From NCBI RefSeq assembly GCF_047948215.1, contig NC_134456.1, forward strand, positions 198,288,034 through 198,352,033: 64,000 nucleotides of DNA, in the 5' to 3' direction. The translations under genes were made by a program, and so were the position numbers. Under the pieces are notes generated by a model. It saw only the letters and a list, made by a program, of their open reading frames with translations. It ran no database searches and was not told the origin of the DNA. Source of the DNA: Lycorma delicatula. Its lineage: Eukaryota; Arthropoda; Insecta; Hemiptera; Fulgoridae. Of this stretch, positions 13,901-24,458 are shown piece after piece (the first letter of the stretch is position 1; each line of letters opens with the position of its first letter).

Positions 13901-16900
13901 TATTTTTTATAAATATATTATGTATCAATGAGGTATCATATATCTTTAAAGCTATATTCTTTATTTTATTTATTACATTTTAAAATTCTTGTTTATTATT
14001 TACATATTTTATTGCTCTATTTATTATGTTTTTAAAAATATTAATTTTTTGAGACCAAGGATGGTTGTAATTTGTGTTTATAATAATTTCATTTGAAGTT
14101 GGTTTTTAATAAACTCCAGTTATTATTTGATTGTTTTCATTTATTTTAATATTTACATCTAAATATTTTAATGTTTCATGAAAAGAATTTAATTTATTTA
14201 AAATTATTTCATGTTCGTTATTTATACGTGATTCATATATAACTAAAAAAAAAAAAAAATCTACATATCTGACCCATAATAAAATTTTATGTACATGGCT
14301 TATACCATAGACAATTTTACTTTCAAATTCTTATAGATTAATTTCTGACATTACCAACCTGACATTCTGACATTATAAGGGAAAACCCATAGGTAACGTG
14401 TTTCCGTGTACTTAACATGCATTATTAAATTCAAAATAATTTTGTTTACAAGTATTTCTAATTAGAGTTATAATATTATTTATAAATTTTTGGTCTTGCT
14501 TAACAGTCTCATAGGGATACCTTCTCTACGTAATTTAGGCAGACCGGTAAGTTTTGGGGCATAAGGTTTATATGGGTACAATCTACTATGGTATTTTAAT
14601 TTATTAAAATTAAATATTTCTTTGTATTTAACTATGAAATCTTGTGTTAATTTTTGAAATTTTTTAGTTGGGTCATTGATTTTTTTTTAAACCACCTTCG
14701 TTTTTATATTTATTTATTGAATCATTATATTCTTCAGTAGAAATAAAAACGGGAGTTCCTGTCTTATCAGATTTTATTATTATACATTTATTTTTGTAGT
14801 TATATAATTTATTTTTATTCATTGTTGATTTTTATTTTTAATTAAGTTTTTCTTATCAATTTTATCATTAAATTTATTAATTTTATTTCTTAACGGACAT
14901 AATATAAAAGTTTGGAAAATAATTTAGAAATAGTTGAAAAAGTAAACATTAAACATGAAAGTAATAATAAAAAATTATAAATTTTTGAAAGATTTTATAT
15001 ATATATATATAAATGTAAATTAAGCCTAATGAATCTGCAGACAGAATTTGATAGGGACATTCTTATAAATATGATTTAAGTTGGTAATAAATTGATAAGG
15101 AATTTTAAATAAAATAGATAATCAGTACAGTTCTGTATTGATGTATAGATAGCAAGTTAAAGGTATATAATGTTTTAAAAAAAAAAAATTATTGATTGAA
15201 CAAATTTGTTATATAAATTTTAACCTATCATGTTATTTAATGTGTAAATGTAAATAAGGAAAATTTTAATAAACAAGAGAAAACATTACTGAAGATGGGC
15301 TTATGCCTGAAAGGGCTTTAATGTGAAAATAAAGTAAGGTAAGAATGTTCTTTAATTCTGTAGTTGTGTGGAGTGGCTGAATACGTTTTATATTATATAA
15401 TCAGCTAGATTTTATGTATAGAGGAGATATCGACTACATAAAGTTTAATTTAAATAAATTAAATTATATATATATATTATTACTATTATTAATTAATCTT
15501 CAAAGAATAGTTTTTTAAATATTGATAGTACAATAGATAATGTTAGGCTATTGTTAAGTAAATATATTTTAGCATTTTCTTATTAAAAATGTGTATTTAC
15601 ATAAAAATAGAACATTATCATTTACTTAACGAAAACTAATAATATCTAAGAACAGTAACTTGCTGTTATTTCAGCAACATACAAGTATATGGTATATGAG
15701 AATAGCAATTTAATTTTAAAGAATTTTCAGTCATTGCATATAAAACTAAAATTTTTTACAAGTGTACAATCATTTATAATTTACAAAATTATGTTATTTA
15801 CATTAACAATTACTATCAAATATTGTGTTTTTTCCCTGCAAACTTTAAGATTTTATTGTGAAACTAGTAAATATTTACAATTTTTTCATTTATTTATGAA
15901 CCAATTTTTAATCTGTTCCCTTATTTGCTCTAGACCAAGTGTGCTCGTTACTGGCCAGAAGAAGGTGAAACAAAAGAATATGACAAAGTGACAGTAAAGC
16001 ACGTAACTCAGTCATCTACTGCAGATTATACATTGCGAGAATTCCTTGTTACATATAAAAATGAAGAGAGAACTGTTTATCATTACCATTTCCAGGTATT
16101 TTTTATTTGTTTTTTAAATGAATTTTACTGTACTGTTGTTTTAATTGCATGATATGACCATTATAGTCTGGAATATTTTTATTTTAATAGTTGTAAAACT
16201 TACTATTATATTAAGTTAATATTGGTAATTTTTACCTGTGTTTTACATATGTTTATGTGAAGTAATCGTACCATAGATTGAACTACACATCAAGAGTTAT
16301 GGAGAAGATTTGTGTGTCTCTTTCTCTTATATATACCTTTAAACATTAGAGTTTTTATTAGTTATCATTATATTTTATAAAATAATATCCTACCCAATAT
16401 TACATTTAGCAGTGTCAGAATTGGTTAAAATTGTGTGCTTTCAGTGATGTGTTTTAGGTTGGTAACATTGCTAAGTAGTTTATAATTGTAGTTCCCTGCA
16501 ATATATCAAATTTTTATTTTATTTGGATAAAACAATTTTCAAAAGTTTTTGTTCAGGTTTAGTTGAAAAATGGTAATTCCCAGTCACTTTTAGGACCTAT
16601 TCTGTTTTAAATTTTTATTTAAAATTTTTTTTTTATTACTGTAAACAAATTATCTACTTATAAAGATTTTTAATGTTAACACTTTTTATTTAGTTTGACG
16701 AGAACGATTTTTTTATACTTTACACTCCTGAGGTTTTTTTTTCTGTATTTTATAAATCAGTTATATGCAAATCATGCCATTTATGTTTATATTATATTCT
16801 GCATATTATTGAATCTTCAAATTTTTCTTCAGAATATTAACTTAAAAGTGTTTTTTGATTAAAATTTTTTTGCAGTAAATTTTTAAATGCCCTATTCAAG

Positions 16901-19900
16901 TAATATTAAATTTCTAATGACGATGATAGTGGCATAAGGTTTTAGATATTGTTTTCTTTAAAACTGTAAAAATAATTAAAAAAAGAAATTAAGAACAACT
17001 CGACAAAAATTTATCCAATGTGGTTGGTATGCACTTACTTTTTTCATGTTTTGTATTTCAAAATATATATTGAAATGACTTCACTTGTCAGATGAGGGGA
17101 AAACATTAGAGACTGTGGATGCAAGTGATAAATAATTATGTAAAGAGTTGAAAATTCAGTACTTATCTGATACATTGCTAAGTACATTTGACCAGTGAAA
17201 TTTTAAATTAGGTGGGAAGTGATCAGCTTAAAGGCTTTTTAAATCTTTTCTGTGATATTTTCAATCTCTTAACAAAGTCCAGACAACATCTGGTAGATTT
17301 ACTACAAGAAATAATTATGGTTTAGTGATAAATTCTTTAAATAATTTAATTTTTATACTAGTATAATTTTGTCCATAAAAGTGTAACAAAGTACTTACAA
17401 ATATAGAAATACAGTCATTTAAACATATTAAGAATATCTTCTTTTTTTTATCTAATACTATATATAAATTGTTTCTTACAAAATTTAGGTGGAAACATAC
17501 TTTTTTGTTAAATTTGCATGTTGAACATTTCTTATCTTTTTGTTAATAATGTTTAAAATTTGTTTTGGTAGAAAATCATGTTTTCCTTCTATTGTAAAAA
17601 CTGATAAAATTCATATATTACTAGAATATCATGATCATCACTAGTTGAAAAATGGTTAGTGTAGTATTTTACTTAATATGTTTCACGATCCTATTTATCT
17701 TAAGGTATATAAATCTTAAAAAATTATAAATCTGTTTGTACATATAAGGTGTGTGAGAAAAGTAATGAGACTGACTTTTTACTTACCAAAGTTTTTATTT
17801 TTTTCAAACAACAATATTATCCCCTTCAAAGTAGTTCTGTTGGGCAGCTATACACTGGTGGAGTCATTTTTCCCACCCCTGGTAGCAGCGCTGGAAGAGT
17901 ACTACTGGTAGGGCTTTTAACTGGTCGGTCACAGTCTTTTGAATGTTCTCCGGAGTTCCAAAGTGACTTCCTTTTAAGACATGTTTCAATTTCAGGAAAA
18001 GAAAAAGTCACAAGGACTCAAATCAGGTGAATAGCGAGGGGGGGGTTGAGGAACTGTAAGAATGCGTTTTGAGGTCAAAAATTCCTTGATGGAAATGGCC
18101 ATGTGACATGGGGCATTGTCATGATGAAGCATCCACTTACTTGTCTGCAATGTCTGGTCTCACGCAAATCACTCTTTTCCTGAGCCTTTCAAGGACAGCT
18201 TTGTAAAACACTTGGTTGACAGTTTGTCCTGGAGGAACAAATTCTTTATGCACAATACCCCTACTGTCAAAAAAGTAAATCAGCATGGTTTTGATCTTTG
18301 ATTTGCTCATTCGACATTTTTTCGGTCAAGGAGATGACGGAGTGTGCCACTCTTCGCTTTGTTTCAAGATCGTACTCAAATATCCAGGATTCATCACCTG
18401 TGATCACACGATTGAAGAAGATCAATGCACACATTTCTTTGATTGTCCTTCTGTTCCGTTGTGAGGTTTATCGGCACCATTTCACACAAACCTTTCACAT
18501 GTCCAAATCGTCTGTCAAAATTTGTACGGTGAAAGTGTTTAAATTTAACTGTTCACTCATCATCCTTCTTGTTAAACAACGGTCTGATCTCACAAGAACC
18601 CTCACACGCTCAACGTTTTCATCAGATTTTGAAGTTGAAGGTCTCCCTGAGCAAGGTTGATCTTTAATGTGTTCTCGGCCTTCCAAAAATGATTTGTGCC
18701 AGCGGAAAACTTGTGCTCTTGATAATCAATGTTGCCCATAAGCCTGTTTCAACTTTTCTAAGATCACACTCGTGGATTCCCCAAGTTTAACACAAAACTT
18801 GATTGCACAATGTTGCTCTAAATTCCGATGCTCCATTTTTGTAACACAACAAAAATACAACTTCACTGATGGCGCTGTCAAAAATAATGTGTTGGCTGAA
18901 CAGAGTTGAAACTCGTACTGAGTATGTGGAACAGATGAACAAACCGGTCTAGCACAGACCGGTATACACAGCGTTGCCAGATCGCTCGCAGTGTTATCAA
19001 TTTCATTACATATCTCACACACTCGTATATCATTAGATCTCTGCAATTAATAGATTTACGTATATTTAAAATAATTACCGTTTTATAATACAAGTAATAT
19101 CAGAATTCCTAATGTTGTTTAGGCATGGCCAGATCATGGAGTGCCTTCTGACCCAGGCTGTGTGTTGAACTTTTTACATGATGTAAATGCAAGGCAAGAA
19201 TCTTTGTCATCTGCTGGACCAGTTATTGTACACTGTAGTGCAGGTATTGGACGAACTGGAACATTCATTGTCATTGATATGATACTTGATCAAATTAAAC
19301 GTCAAGGTCAGTGGTTTTATTTTTTTTAATATTGCTTTATAATTCTTACTTTGATTAATTAGTCACCTTTAATGAAAATATGTATGGATATTACATTTTA
19401 TCCTAGATGTGGATATGTGTTACAGGGACATAATGAAATTAATATATGTTATATATGTAGTTCTAGTCTTGTTGAAGCATTTATTTAATGCAATGCACAA
19501 TTTCAAAACAAAGGGGTGCATCAATTTGTTGCTTTACAATATATTTCAAATATGCATGTAAAATACTTGATACATATAAAAGTAGCACAAGTCAAAGTTG
19601 CTTTCTTTAACAATAACGATTTCATTATTTAGCCAGTCCCTATGGTGAACAGGGTGAAGGTGTCAGTTCTATGTCAGTACTAAATATTGTCCACTCTCCA
19701 ATGGACTAGGCTGATATGCTGCCATATATTTGGCTCAATGAAAAAAGACAACAGGAAACATTTAATTTTTCAAATTTGTTGGATGAAAGCTGCAAGAGAA
19801 GCAAAAATTTAACCAATATCTTCTAAATTTATTAATTGCCTATGAAAATCTGCAGGTAGACACTTATTTTTACGTACGCTTTACTGTAAATAAATAAAAT

Positions 19901-22900
19901 ATTTTTGTTTGACCGTTATATAAGTTATTGAATAATGATATAACTTATCAAATACTTGAAAATAATCTATATAACTTACAAACTTAAATAATATGCAATC
20001 AACAAATGGATTCCTATAATTGCTTTATTATCATGAAAAATTATTAAATTGTATAAATAATTGATCTGATACAGTGTAACTGAAAAGAAAAATTTATTTA
20101 AGTATTGTGAATTTGTATAGTCAAATTAAAGTTAAGTAAATGCCATAATTATAATGGATGTAGTAGGGATCTTGTGTTAGATCCCTACTATTCCCACAAA
20201 TAAAGCTATTCTCTTGAATAGGTGTACTTGACATATCATGCCAACTAGGATAAGTAAAAAATGAAATGGTTTCCTTTGCTTTCTTCACTTAACCAATTAT
20301 ATTCCTGTATCAACATGCTAAACCCATCATAATGCAGCCAATATGTAGCCCTACAAATGACACCATCCTGTGTACCATAGGGACTGTCCGTTCACTAAAC
20401 CATCATTAACCTCAGAGGAAGCAACTCAATATTGGTGATGCTTACCTCGCATGCATCACACTAATAAAAAAGACTGCGACAGGTAGTGTAAAGCAATAAA
20501 TTAATATCACTTTTTATTTGTGAAACATTGATTACATAAACTACTTCAATTGAGCAGATGTCTTAAGAAAATTATTTATGAAATAATAAATTAATTAAAA
20601 TTTTGTAAAAAAGCTTTTGTTAACATTTGATAAAGGGGGTTTGCTAAAAGAATAAAACTCTTGAAACTTAAATTTGTTGGTATTTTTGCTCTTAAGTACT
20701 TACATTGAATACTAATTCAGTATTATACATTGATCTCAGTGGTAAAGTTGTTGAGTCTTTGGCTGGAAGACAGTATCTAAGATGTAAAGGTTCTCAGTTT
20801 GGCATGATATTTTTCTCATGCTACAAAACTAATCTCTTGTAAAAAAGGAGTAAATTATCTACAAATTGTTATTGGCATGTGACTATCTGAGAGAATAAAT
20901 ATAGTAATCATCAAAAACACTTCAAGTAAATACTGTAAAATTTCATAAAGCTGGTTTCACATTTTACAATGTTATTATTTAATCGTATTATTAATTATTT
21001 TTAGTATTGTTGAGACTAGTTTTTTAACATCTCAAATATTTACGTAAATATTTGACGTAATATTTTTACATAATAATTTGACATATATTTTTACATAAAT
21101 ATCAGATACGTACCTAATATTACTTTAGGCTTAGTTTGTAAATTGTAATTTATATCAACTTTTTTAATAATTATATATTTATACCTCACATATATATTTT
21201 TTTTTAAATTATGACCCTCTATTTTTTTTTTTTTTTATTAGTTTGAAAATACAGTTTAATATTCAATATTTAAGTCCTGATGTTCTTAAAATAATTTCTT
21301 TTATTCTTTATTATTTTTACTGATACAGGTCTTCATTGTGAGATTGACATACAACGTACTATACAGATGGTACGATCACAGCGTTCTGGTATGGTACAGA
21401 CTGAAGCACAGTATAAATTTGTATATTTGGCAGTGCAACATTTCATACAGACCGTATCACAACGTATGCTAGCTGAACAGGTCAGTAGGTTAGGTTACAA
21501 TGATTATATTTCACTCACTTTTTTATGTTGAAATTTACCAGAAAAATATAATTTTATTGAAATCTATTCATTGCTCAGTTGCTATAAAATGTATGATGAA
21601 AGGGATTATAGAGTATCCTTTTGATCTCATAAAAATTAAATGGTTTGTTAATAGTATTGTATTATTGCTAATATTTTTTTGACACTGTGGTTATGACAAT
21701 TAGATATAATTTATTTTAATAGTATCTACGGTTAGATAAAGTTTGATTTAACTGTTTTTCATAGGTTATTAAATTAGTAGTTAATATTATTTTATTTTTT
21801 CAACAGTTTTATTTGTTTATTTTTTTGTTTTATTTTTTTAACAATAAAAAAATATGTTTAAATAGTTGCAAAATATCAGTAATCGATAGAGTATTTAAAA
21901 CTATTCAGATTCAATTAAATATAAAAGTGTATAAAAAAATAATAAGAATTTTAATTTTTATCAAAAAGGATTTATTTATACTTTTATATTGATAATGCAC
22001 CCTTCAAAATAATCGCCCCATAGATGAAATACACTTACGCCAGCATTTCTTTCAATCCTCTAAACATTTGTTGAAAGCATTATTTGGAACAGTTTTAAAT
22101 TTACGTAGTGATTTTTCTTTATTTCCTCTATTATCACAAATCATCCTTTAGTTTTTCTCTAACAAGCAAAAGTCACAGGTTGCCATACAGAGAATATGGA
22201 AGCTGGGGCGTCAGTATGGTGTTATTTTTGACTAGATAATCACAACTTAACAGTGAAGTTTGAGCTGGAAAATTATTATAGTCCAAAATCCAAGAATCTT
22301 TTCTCACATTTATGGTCATTCTCTAACCGCATAAAACTACTAAATAATACTATTTGTTGACTGTTCAACCTTGTAGTAAAAATTTGTAATGGATGACGTC
22401 ATTGTAAATAGTAAGGAGAACCTTAACATTCAATCAAAATTGATTTGTTTTTTTGGCCTTGGTTCAGAAAGCACCAGTCCATTAGGATGATTGGACCTAA
22501 TTTCAATATTATAACCATAACATATGTTTGGTCACATGTTACAATGCGTTTGATAAATTCTGAGCTATCACTAATGTCCGTTAATAATTGTTCTGCGATA
22601 TACTTTTGTAGAAATTCAACAGTTTTGGAATTTCAAACAAGCCATAAGAGATTCCCACTTCTTCAGCAACTTCTCTAATAGTAATTTGATGATTATTGAT
22701 GACAATTGCTCTCATTTTGTCAATATTTTCATTGATGTGTCAGGACATCCAACCCTTTCAACATCTTCATGTCTTTGAAACCGTTTGTACTTGATACATA
22801 ACATCCTTACGCATTAACATTACCATTTCACTGGACTTTATTCCATTTTTAATGTAGCATTTAATGCAAGTCCTTTGTACCGTCATTTTCAAACAAAATA

Positions 22901-24458
22901 AATTGCCAAAATTAAATACATTCTAATTACCTGATTGCCAAATAAGAACTACATGTTTAATATGGCTGAAAATATTGATATACATTATATATAGTGCCAG
23001 TTGTACTTGCATGCCAAATTGTTTTGATAAAATTTAGTTACAATGTCTGTTAAACGGCTATTTCTATTAGCAAAAAAAGAAGTGGATTTATTTATTCCTA
23101 CTCTTACAACCTTAGTCATTCTTTTTAATTTATTGTCTATTGTAATATATTGTTTTATACAGGTGCTTGCATAACAGCACCTATTTATTAGATTGCTGAA
23201 GAACTGTACCTTCAGGGATAGGAGACTATCAGTAGAATGATCATTTTTTATGCAGTAGGTTCTCTCTGATACATTCCATGAATTAGAAAATCAATTTTAT
23301 TTTACAAGGAATAATCTTATGTTTCATCTCATTCATGTATAAAGTCTGAAGGAAAAGGTTTTTTTATATATTGTTTGTTTAATTATAGTGTAGAAAAAAT
23401 TAATGTAAAAATATTATTAGATAAAATTGATTATAAAAAGTTTAAAATGTTAAGTTCAAATTTGGTCTTTCTTAAAACATCCAATATCTGATATGTTAGA
23501 TTTAGCAATTTCAGATATATCTTTTATAAATATTAACACAACCTTAATCTGTAATGAAATAATCTTGAAAAATATGTAATTTAATCCTTCTTTCAAACTT
23601 TCTTCAATCATTAATAATTCACTATGATAAATATTAAATTGCAGTGTATGATTGATTTATTTACAATTTATAAAATCTGGATTTAGGATTTTTGAATAAT
23701 TTAAACTGTCAAAAATTTGATTTAAAATGTTTCTAGTCTTATAATACCAATTTTTATCATTATAGAAGAGCCTACAGATTGGTCGTGAGTACACTAACAT
23801 AAGATATAGCAGTGAAACTCCAAGCAGCAGTACCAGTCTTAACAGTAATAGTGAAACATCAGCAAGAGGTCTTACATTATCATTATCACGATCTGCTAGT
23901 GTAATATCAAATAACACTCCACCATCTAGTGCAAATGTTGTTCCTTTACGTGCATCCTCTGATGCACATTTACCAAGGTAATAATCTTTTGCATTTTTTT
24001 AATTTGTATTATTTATATTACAAAGAAATCATCACTATATATTCTGTACAAATTTTGTATAAATGATTTGTCCAGTAACTTTTAATAATAATCTACATCT
24101 GGTTAAATTATCTTTTTTTTGTAAACAAAGGGGTAATGTGATAACTAAAAGAACTATTAATGTATGAAAAGCTAGTTAAAATTTTCCTAAAGCAGTGGCA
24201 CTTTTTAAGACCGGTTCAGCTGGAGTCTGCAGAACGGCCTACATCTCACTGCCATCATCTTCTCATGATTATTTCTTAGTGTGGATTCTCTTCTTATAAT
24301 TGCCATCTTCTTTTTTCAGGCCTCCAGATGAGGTTCCAAAACAAATTTATGAAAATATCCAGCTTAAGGAAAGAAAACTATCAACAACAAATTATAATAT
24401 TGGGCCTCCTCCCCCAAGTTTTGCACCTCCACCACCACCACCTCCAAGAAAAACATGA
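7803..24458 (+). CDS. csw: Corkscrew/SHP2-type tyrosine phosphatase, 3' nine exons
   Basis: This is the non-receptor protein tyrosine phosphatase that acts in the cytoplasm downstream of receptor tyrosine kinases in RAS/MAPK signalling. Exons at 7803-7979, 9810-9957, 10529-10608, 12670-12825, 15934-16095, 19123-19306, 21329-21480, 23766-23977 and 24320-24458 join in one frame with GT-AG borders to 469 residues ending in TGA. Order: end of the C-terminal SH2 domain (1-59); PTP domain (about 70-350) with pTyr-loop [10 protein letters not shown] (Tyr103), WPD loop (Asp245), signature [10 protein letters not shown] (Cys279) and Q-loop QTEAQYKF (Gln326, Gln330); tail with EYTNI (Tyr362) and IYENI (Tyr434), then a proline-rich end. 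Asp-Cys and Cys-Gln spacings equal those of human SHP2. The N-terminal SH2 domain must lie upstream of the window. The large insert I recall inside the Drosophila CSW catalytic domain is absent. Confidence 0.95.
8622..9600 (+). pseudogene. Mariner transposase relic 1 (csw intron)
   Basis: Degenerate mariner-family (DD34D) transposase in the intron after the SH2 exon. The N-terminal part shows [12 protein letters not shown] near 8645. The C-terminal part around 9280-9440 reads [11 protein letters not shown] and then [19 protein letters not shown], corresponding to the family's HDNARPHTA and HPPYSPDLAPSD blocks with the catalytic Asp of the first block replaced by Val. A frame-shifted tail resembling the end of mariner proteins runs to about 9590. 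Many stops and frameshifts make it inactive. Terminal repeats were not found. Confidence 0.75.
9810..9957 (+). CDS. csw: csw exon: SH2-PTP linker and pTyr loop
   Basis: Acceptor TTGCAG, donor GTAAGT, 49 codons plus one base. It encodes [14 protein letters not shown] and then KNRYKNILP, the start of the PTP domain including the substrate-recognition tyrosine loop. The split codon is completed as Phe by the next exon. Confidence 0.95.
10529..10608 (+). CDS. csw: csw exon: early PTP domain
   Basis: An 80-base exon after acceptor TTTTGCAG and before donor GTAATT. It encodes (F)[11 protein letters not shown]...[10 protein letters not shown], the conserved strand and INAN motif of classical PTPs. 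Confidence 0.94.
11161..11875 (-). mobile_element. Solo LTR of a retrotransposon
   Basis: On the minus strand the element starts TGTAACA at 11875 and ends TGTTATA at 11161, giving near-perfect inverted ends. It is bracketed by ATATA at 11156-11160 and 11876-11880, a possible 5-bp target duplication, although the surroundings are AT-rich so chance is not excluded. Inside there is a TATA-like TATAAATA (minus strand, 11590-11583) followed by GC-richer sequence, as in a U3/R promoter. An 11-bp hairpin, TTTCTTTCTTC/GAAGAAAGAAA, sits at 11830-11858. No internal retroviral-type coding region adjoins it, hence a solo LTR. Confidence 0.55.
12670..12825 (+). CDS. csw: csw exon: PTP core, ATQGC segment
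   Basis: Acceptor ACATTAG, donor GTATTA, 52 codons, phase 0 at both ends. It encodes [15 protein letters not shown] and [13 protein letters not shown], standard PTP core motifs. The 25-odd residues between INANYIK and YIATQGC match the short vertebrate SHP2 length. Confidence 0.95.
12980..13505 (-). repeat. Penelope-like element, left inverted arm (3' side)
   Basis: Pairs in reverse complement with 14909-15407. It carries a perfect 15-bp hairpin at 13078-13114 (TTACTGAAGATAGGC, 7-base loop, complement), at the position where the other arm has the hammerhead-like core. Confidence 0.75.
13530..14790 (-). pseudogene. Penelope-like RT plus GIY-YIG endonuclease relic
   Basis: On the minus strand near 14785-14730 there is [17 protein letters not shown], then [20 protein letters not shown] in two frames at about 14600-14515, a finger/palm region seen in Penelope RTs. 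NYFEFNNAC and LPMGFPL follow, then WVRYVDFFF at about 14275-14245, where the catalytic YVDD has lost its second Asp in a T-rich run. [18 protein letters not shown] is at about 14105-14050. The C-terminal domain at 13671-13609 reads [20 protein letters not shown], a GIY-YIG nuclease with the CxxC typical of this family. Stops and frame changes break it throughout. Confidence 0.8.
14909..15407 (+). repeat. Penelope-like element, right inverted arm
   Basis: Reverse complement of the left arm. Both arms end in the block AGC(C/T)(A/G)ATTATATAATATAAAA, the right one at about 15407. Confidence 0.75.
15289..15312 (+). ncRNA. Hammerhead-ribozyme-like core (candidate)
   Basis: The sequence CTGAAGA, then a small GC-rich hairpin (GGGC, loop TTAT, GCCT), then GAAA fits the hammerhead core CUGANGA - stem II - GAAA. 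Many animal Penelope-like elements carry hammerhead motifs in their terminal repeats, which is why this is listed. Stems I and III and the cleavage site were not established by eye, so activity is unproven. Confidence 0.35.
15934..16095 (+). CDS. csw: csw exon: mid PTP domain
   Basis: Acceptor TTTGCTCTAG, donor GTATTT, 54 codons, phase 0. It encodes [21 protein letters not shown] and [10 protein letters not shown], the region just before the WPD loop. Confidence 0.95.
16096..17746. other. csw intron sequence, nothing recognised
   Basis: AT-rich intron between the mid-PTP exon and the mariner element. No gene, RNA or repeat was recognised. Confidence 0.5.
17747..19026 (-). mobile_element. Mariner relic 2 with terminal inverted repeats
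   Basis: About 1.28 kb, close to full mariner length. The left end reads TGTGTGAGAAAAGTAATGA, and the reverse complement of the right end reads TGTGTGAGATATGTAATGA. Both sit next to TA, the mariner target. The enclosed minus-strand transposase is nearly complete but broken. It lies antisense within a csw intron, ending about 100 bp before the exon with the catalytic cysteine. Confidence 0.85.
17826..18837 (-). pseudogene. Mariner transposase, broken
   Basis: Starts [20 protein letters not shown] at 18837. A stop follows AYGQH after about 45 codons. Then come [20 protein letters not shown], the helix-turn-helix segment [27 protein letters not shown] (first catalytic Asp) and [12 protein letters not shown] (third catalytic Asp). 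It ends with [14 protein letters not shown] near 17830. The layout fits the ~345-residue DD34D transposase with several frameshifts and stops. Confidence 0.85.
19123..19306 (+). CDS. csw: csw exon: WPD loop and catalytic Cys signature
   Basis: Acceptor GTTGTTTAG, donor GTCAGT, 61 codons plus one base. It encodes [11 protein letters not shown], with the general-acid Asp, and [15 protein letters not shown], the phosphate-binding loop with the nucleophilic Cys and the conserved Arg. All key residues are intact. Confidence 0.97.
19634..20396. mobile_element. Non-autonomous TIR element in csw intron
   Basis: CAGTCCCTATGGT at the left end recurs in reverse complement at the right end. ACAGG(G/A)TG and GGTGTCA follow in both arms, then similar words around CAATGAAAAAAGACAACAGG against the reverse complement near 20290. 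The arms are roughly 130-150 bp and imperfect. No coding sequence was recognised between them and no clear target duplication was seen. Confidence 0.5.
21329..21480 (+). CDS. csw: csw exon: Q-loop, end of PTP domain
   Basis: Acceptor GATACAG, donor GTCAGT. Two bases complete a Gly codon, then 50 codons. It encodes [20 protein letters not shown], with the Q-loop glutamines, and the last helix [15 protein letters not shown]. Confidence 0.96.
21960..22885 (-). pseudogene. Mariner transposase relic 3 (csw intron)
   Basis: Minus-strand relic of a different mariner lineage from relic 2. [20 protein letters not shown] near 22885 corresponds to the N-terminal helix. [14 protein letters not shown] around 22680-22640 is the second helix-turn-helix. 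[10 protein letters not shown] around 22540 corresponds to the first catalytic Asp block. [12 protein letters not shown] near 21995 matches the conserved C-terminal GDYFEGD. The middle is deleted and the frame is broken. No clear terminal repeats were found. Confidence 0.7.
23766..23977 (+). CDS. csw: csw exon: C-terminal tail with first YxN site
   Basis: Acceptor ATTATAG, donor GTAATA, 70 codons plus two bases. It encodes [11 protein letters not shown], matching the phosphorylated EYTNIKYS of vertebrate SHP2, then a Ser-rich disordered segment. Confidence 0.93.
24320..24458 (+). CDS. csw: csw last coding exon: second YxN site, proline-rich end
   Basis: Acceptor TTTTTTCAG. It encodes QIYENIQL, the counterpart of vertebrate VYENVGL and a Grb2-type YxN motif. 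It ends in two proline runs and PRKT before TGA at 24456-24458. The proline-rich end could bind SH3 domains, an inference. A candidate polyadenylation signal AATAAA lies at 24971-24976. Confidence 0.93.

Larger units (their letters stand above)
12980..15407 (-). mobile_element. Penelope-like retroelement with inverted terminal arms
   Basis: The element lies antisense inside a csw intron. Its left arm (about 12980-13505) recurs in reverse complement as the right arm (about 14909-15407), with shared words such as ATTCTTACCTTACTTT and TTTAATGTG. Read on the minus strand, the centre encodes a decayed Penelope-type reverse transcriptase followed by a GIY-YIG endonuclease domain, the order seen in canonical Penelope-like elements. 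Several frameshifts and stops show it is inactive. A hammerhead-like core lies in the right arm. Confidence 0.8.

Noticed and set aside
17749..18030. Plus-strand open frame of 93 codons at the start of mariner relic 2
   Set aside because: It is the reverse complement of the mariner transposase C-terminus and begins inside the TIR.
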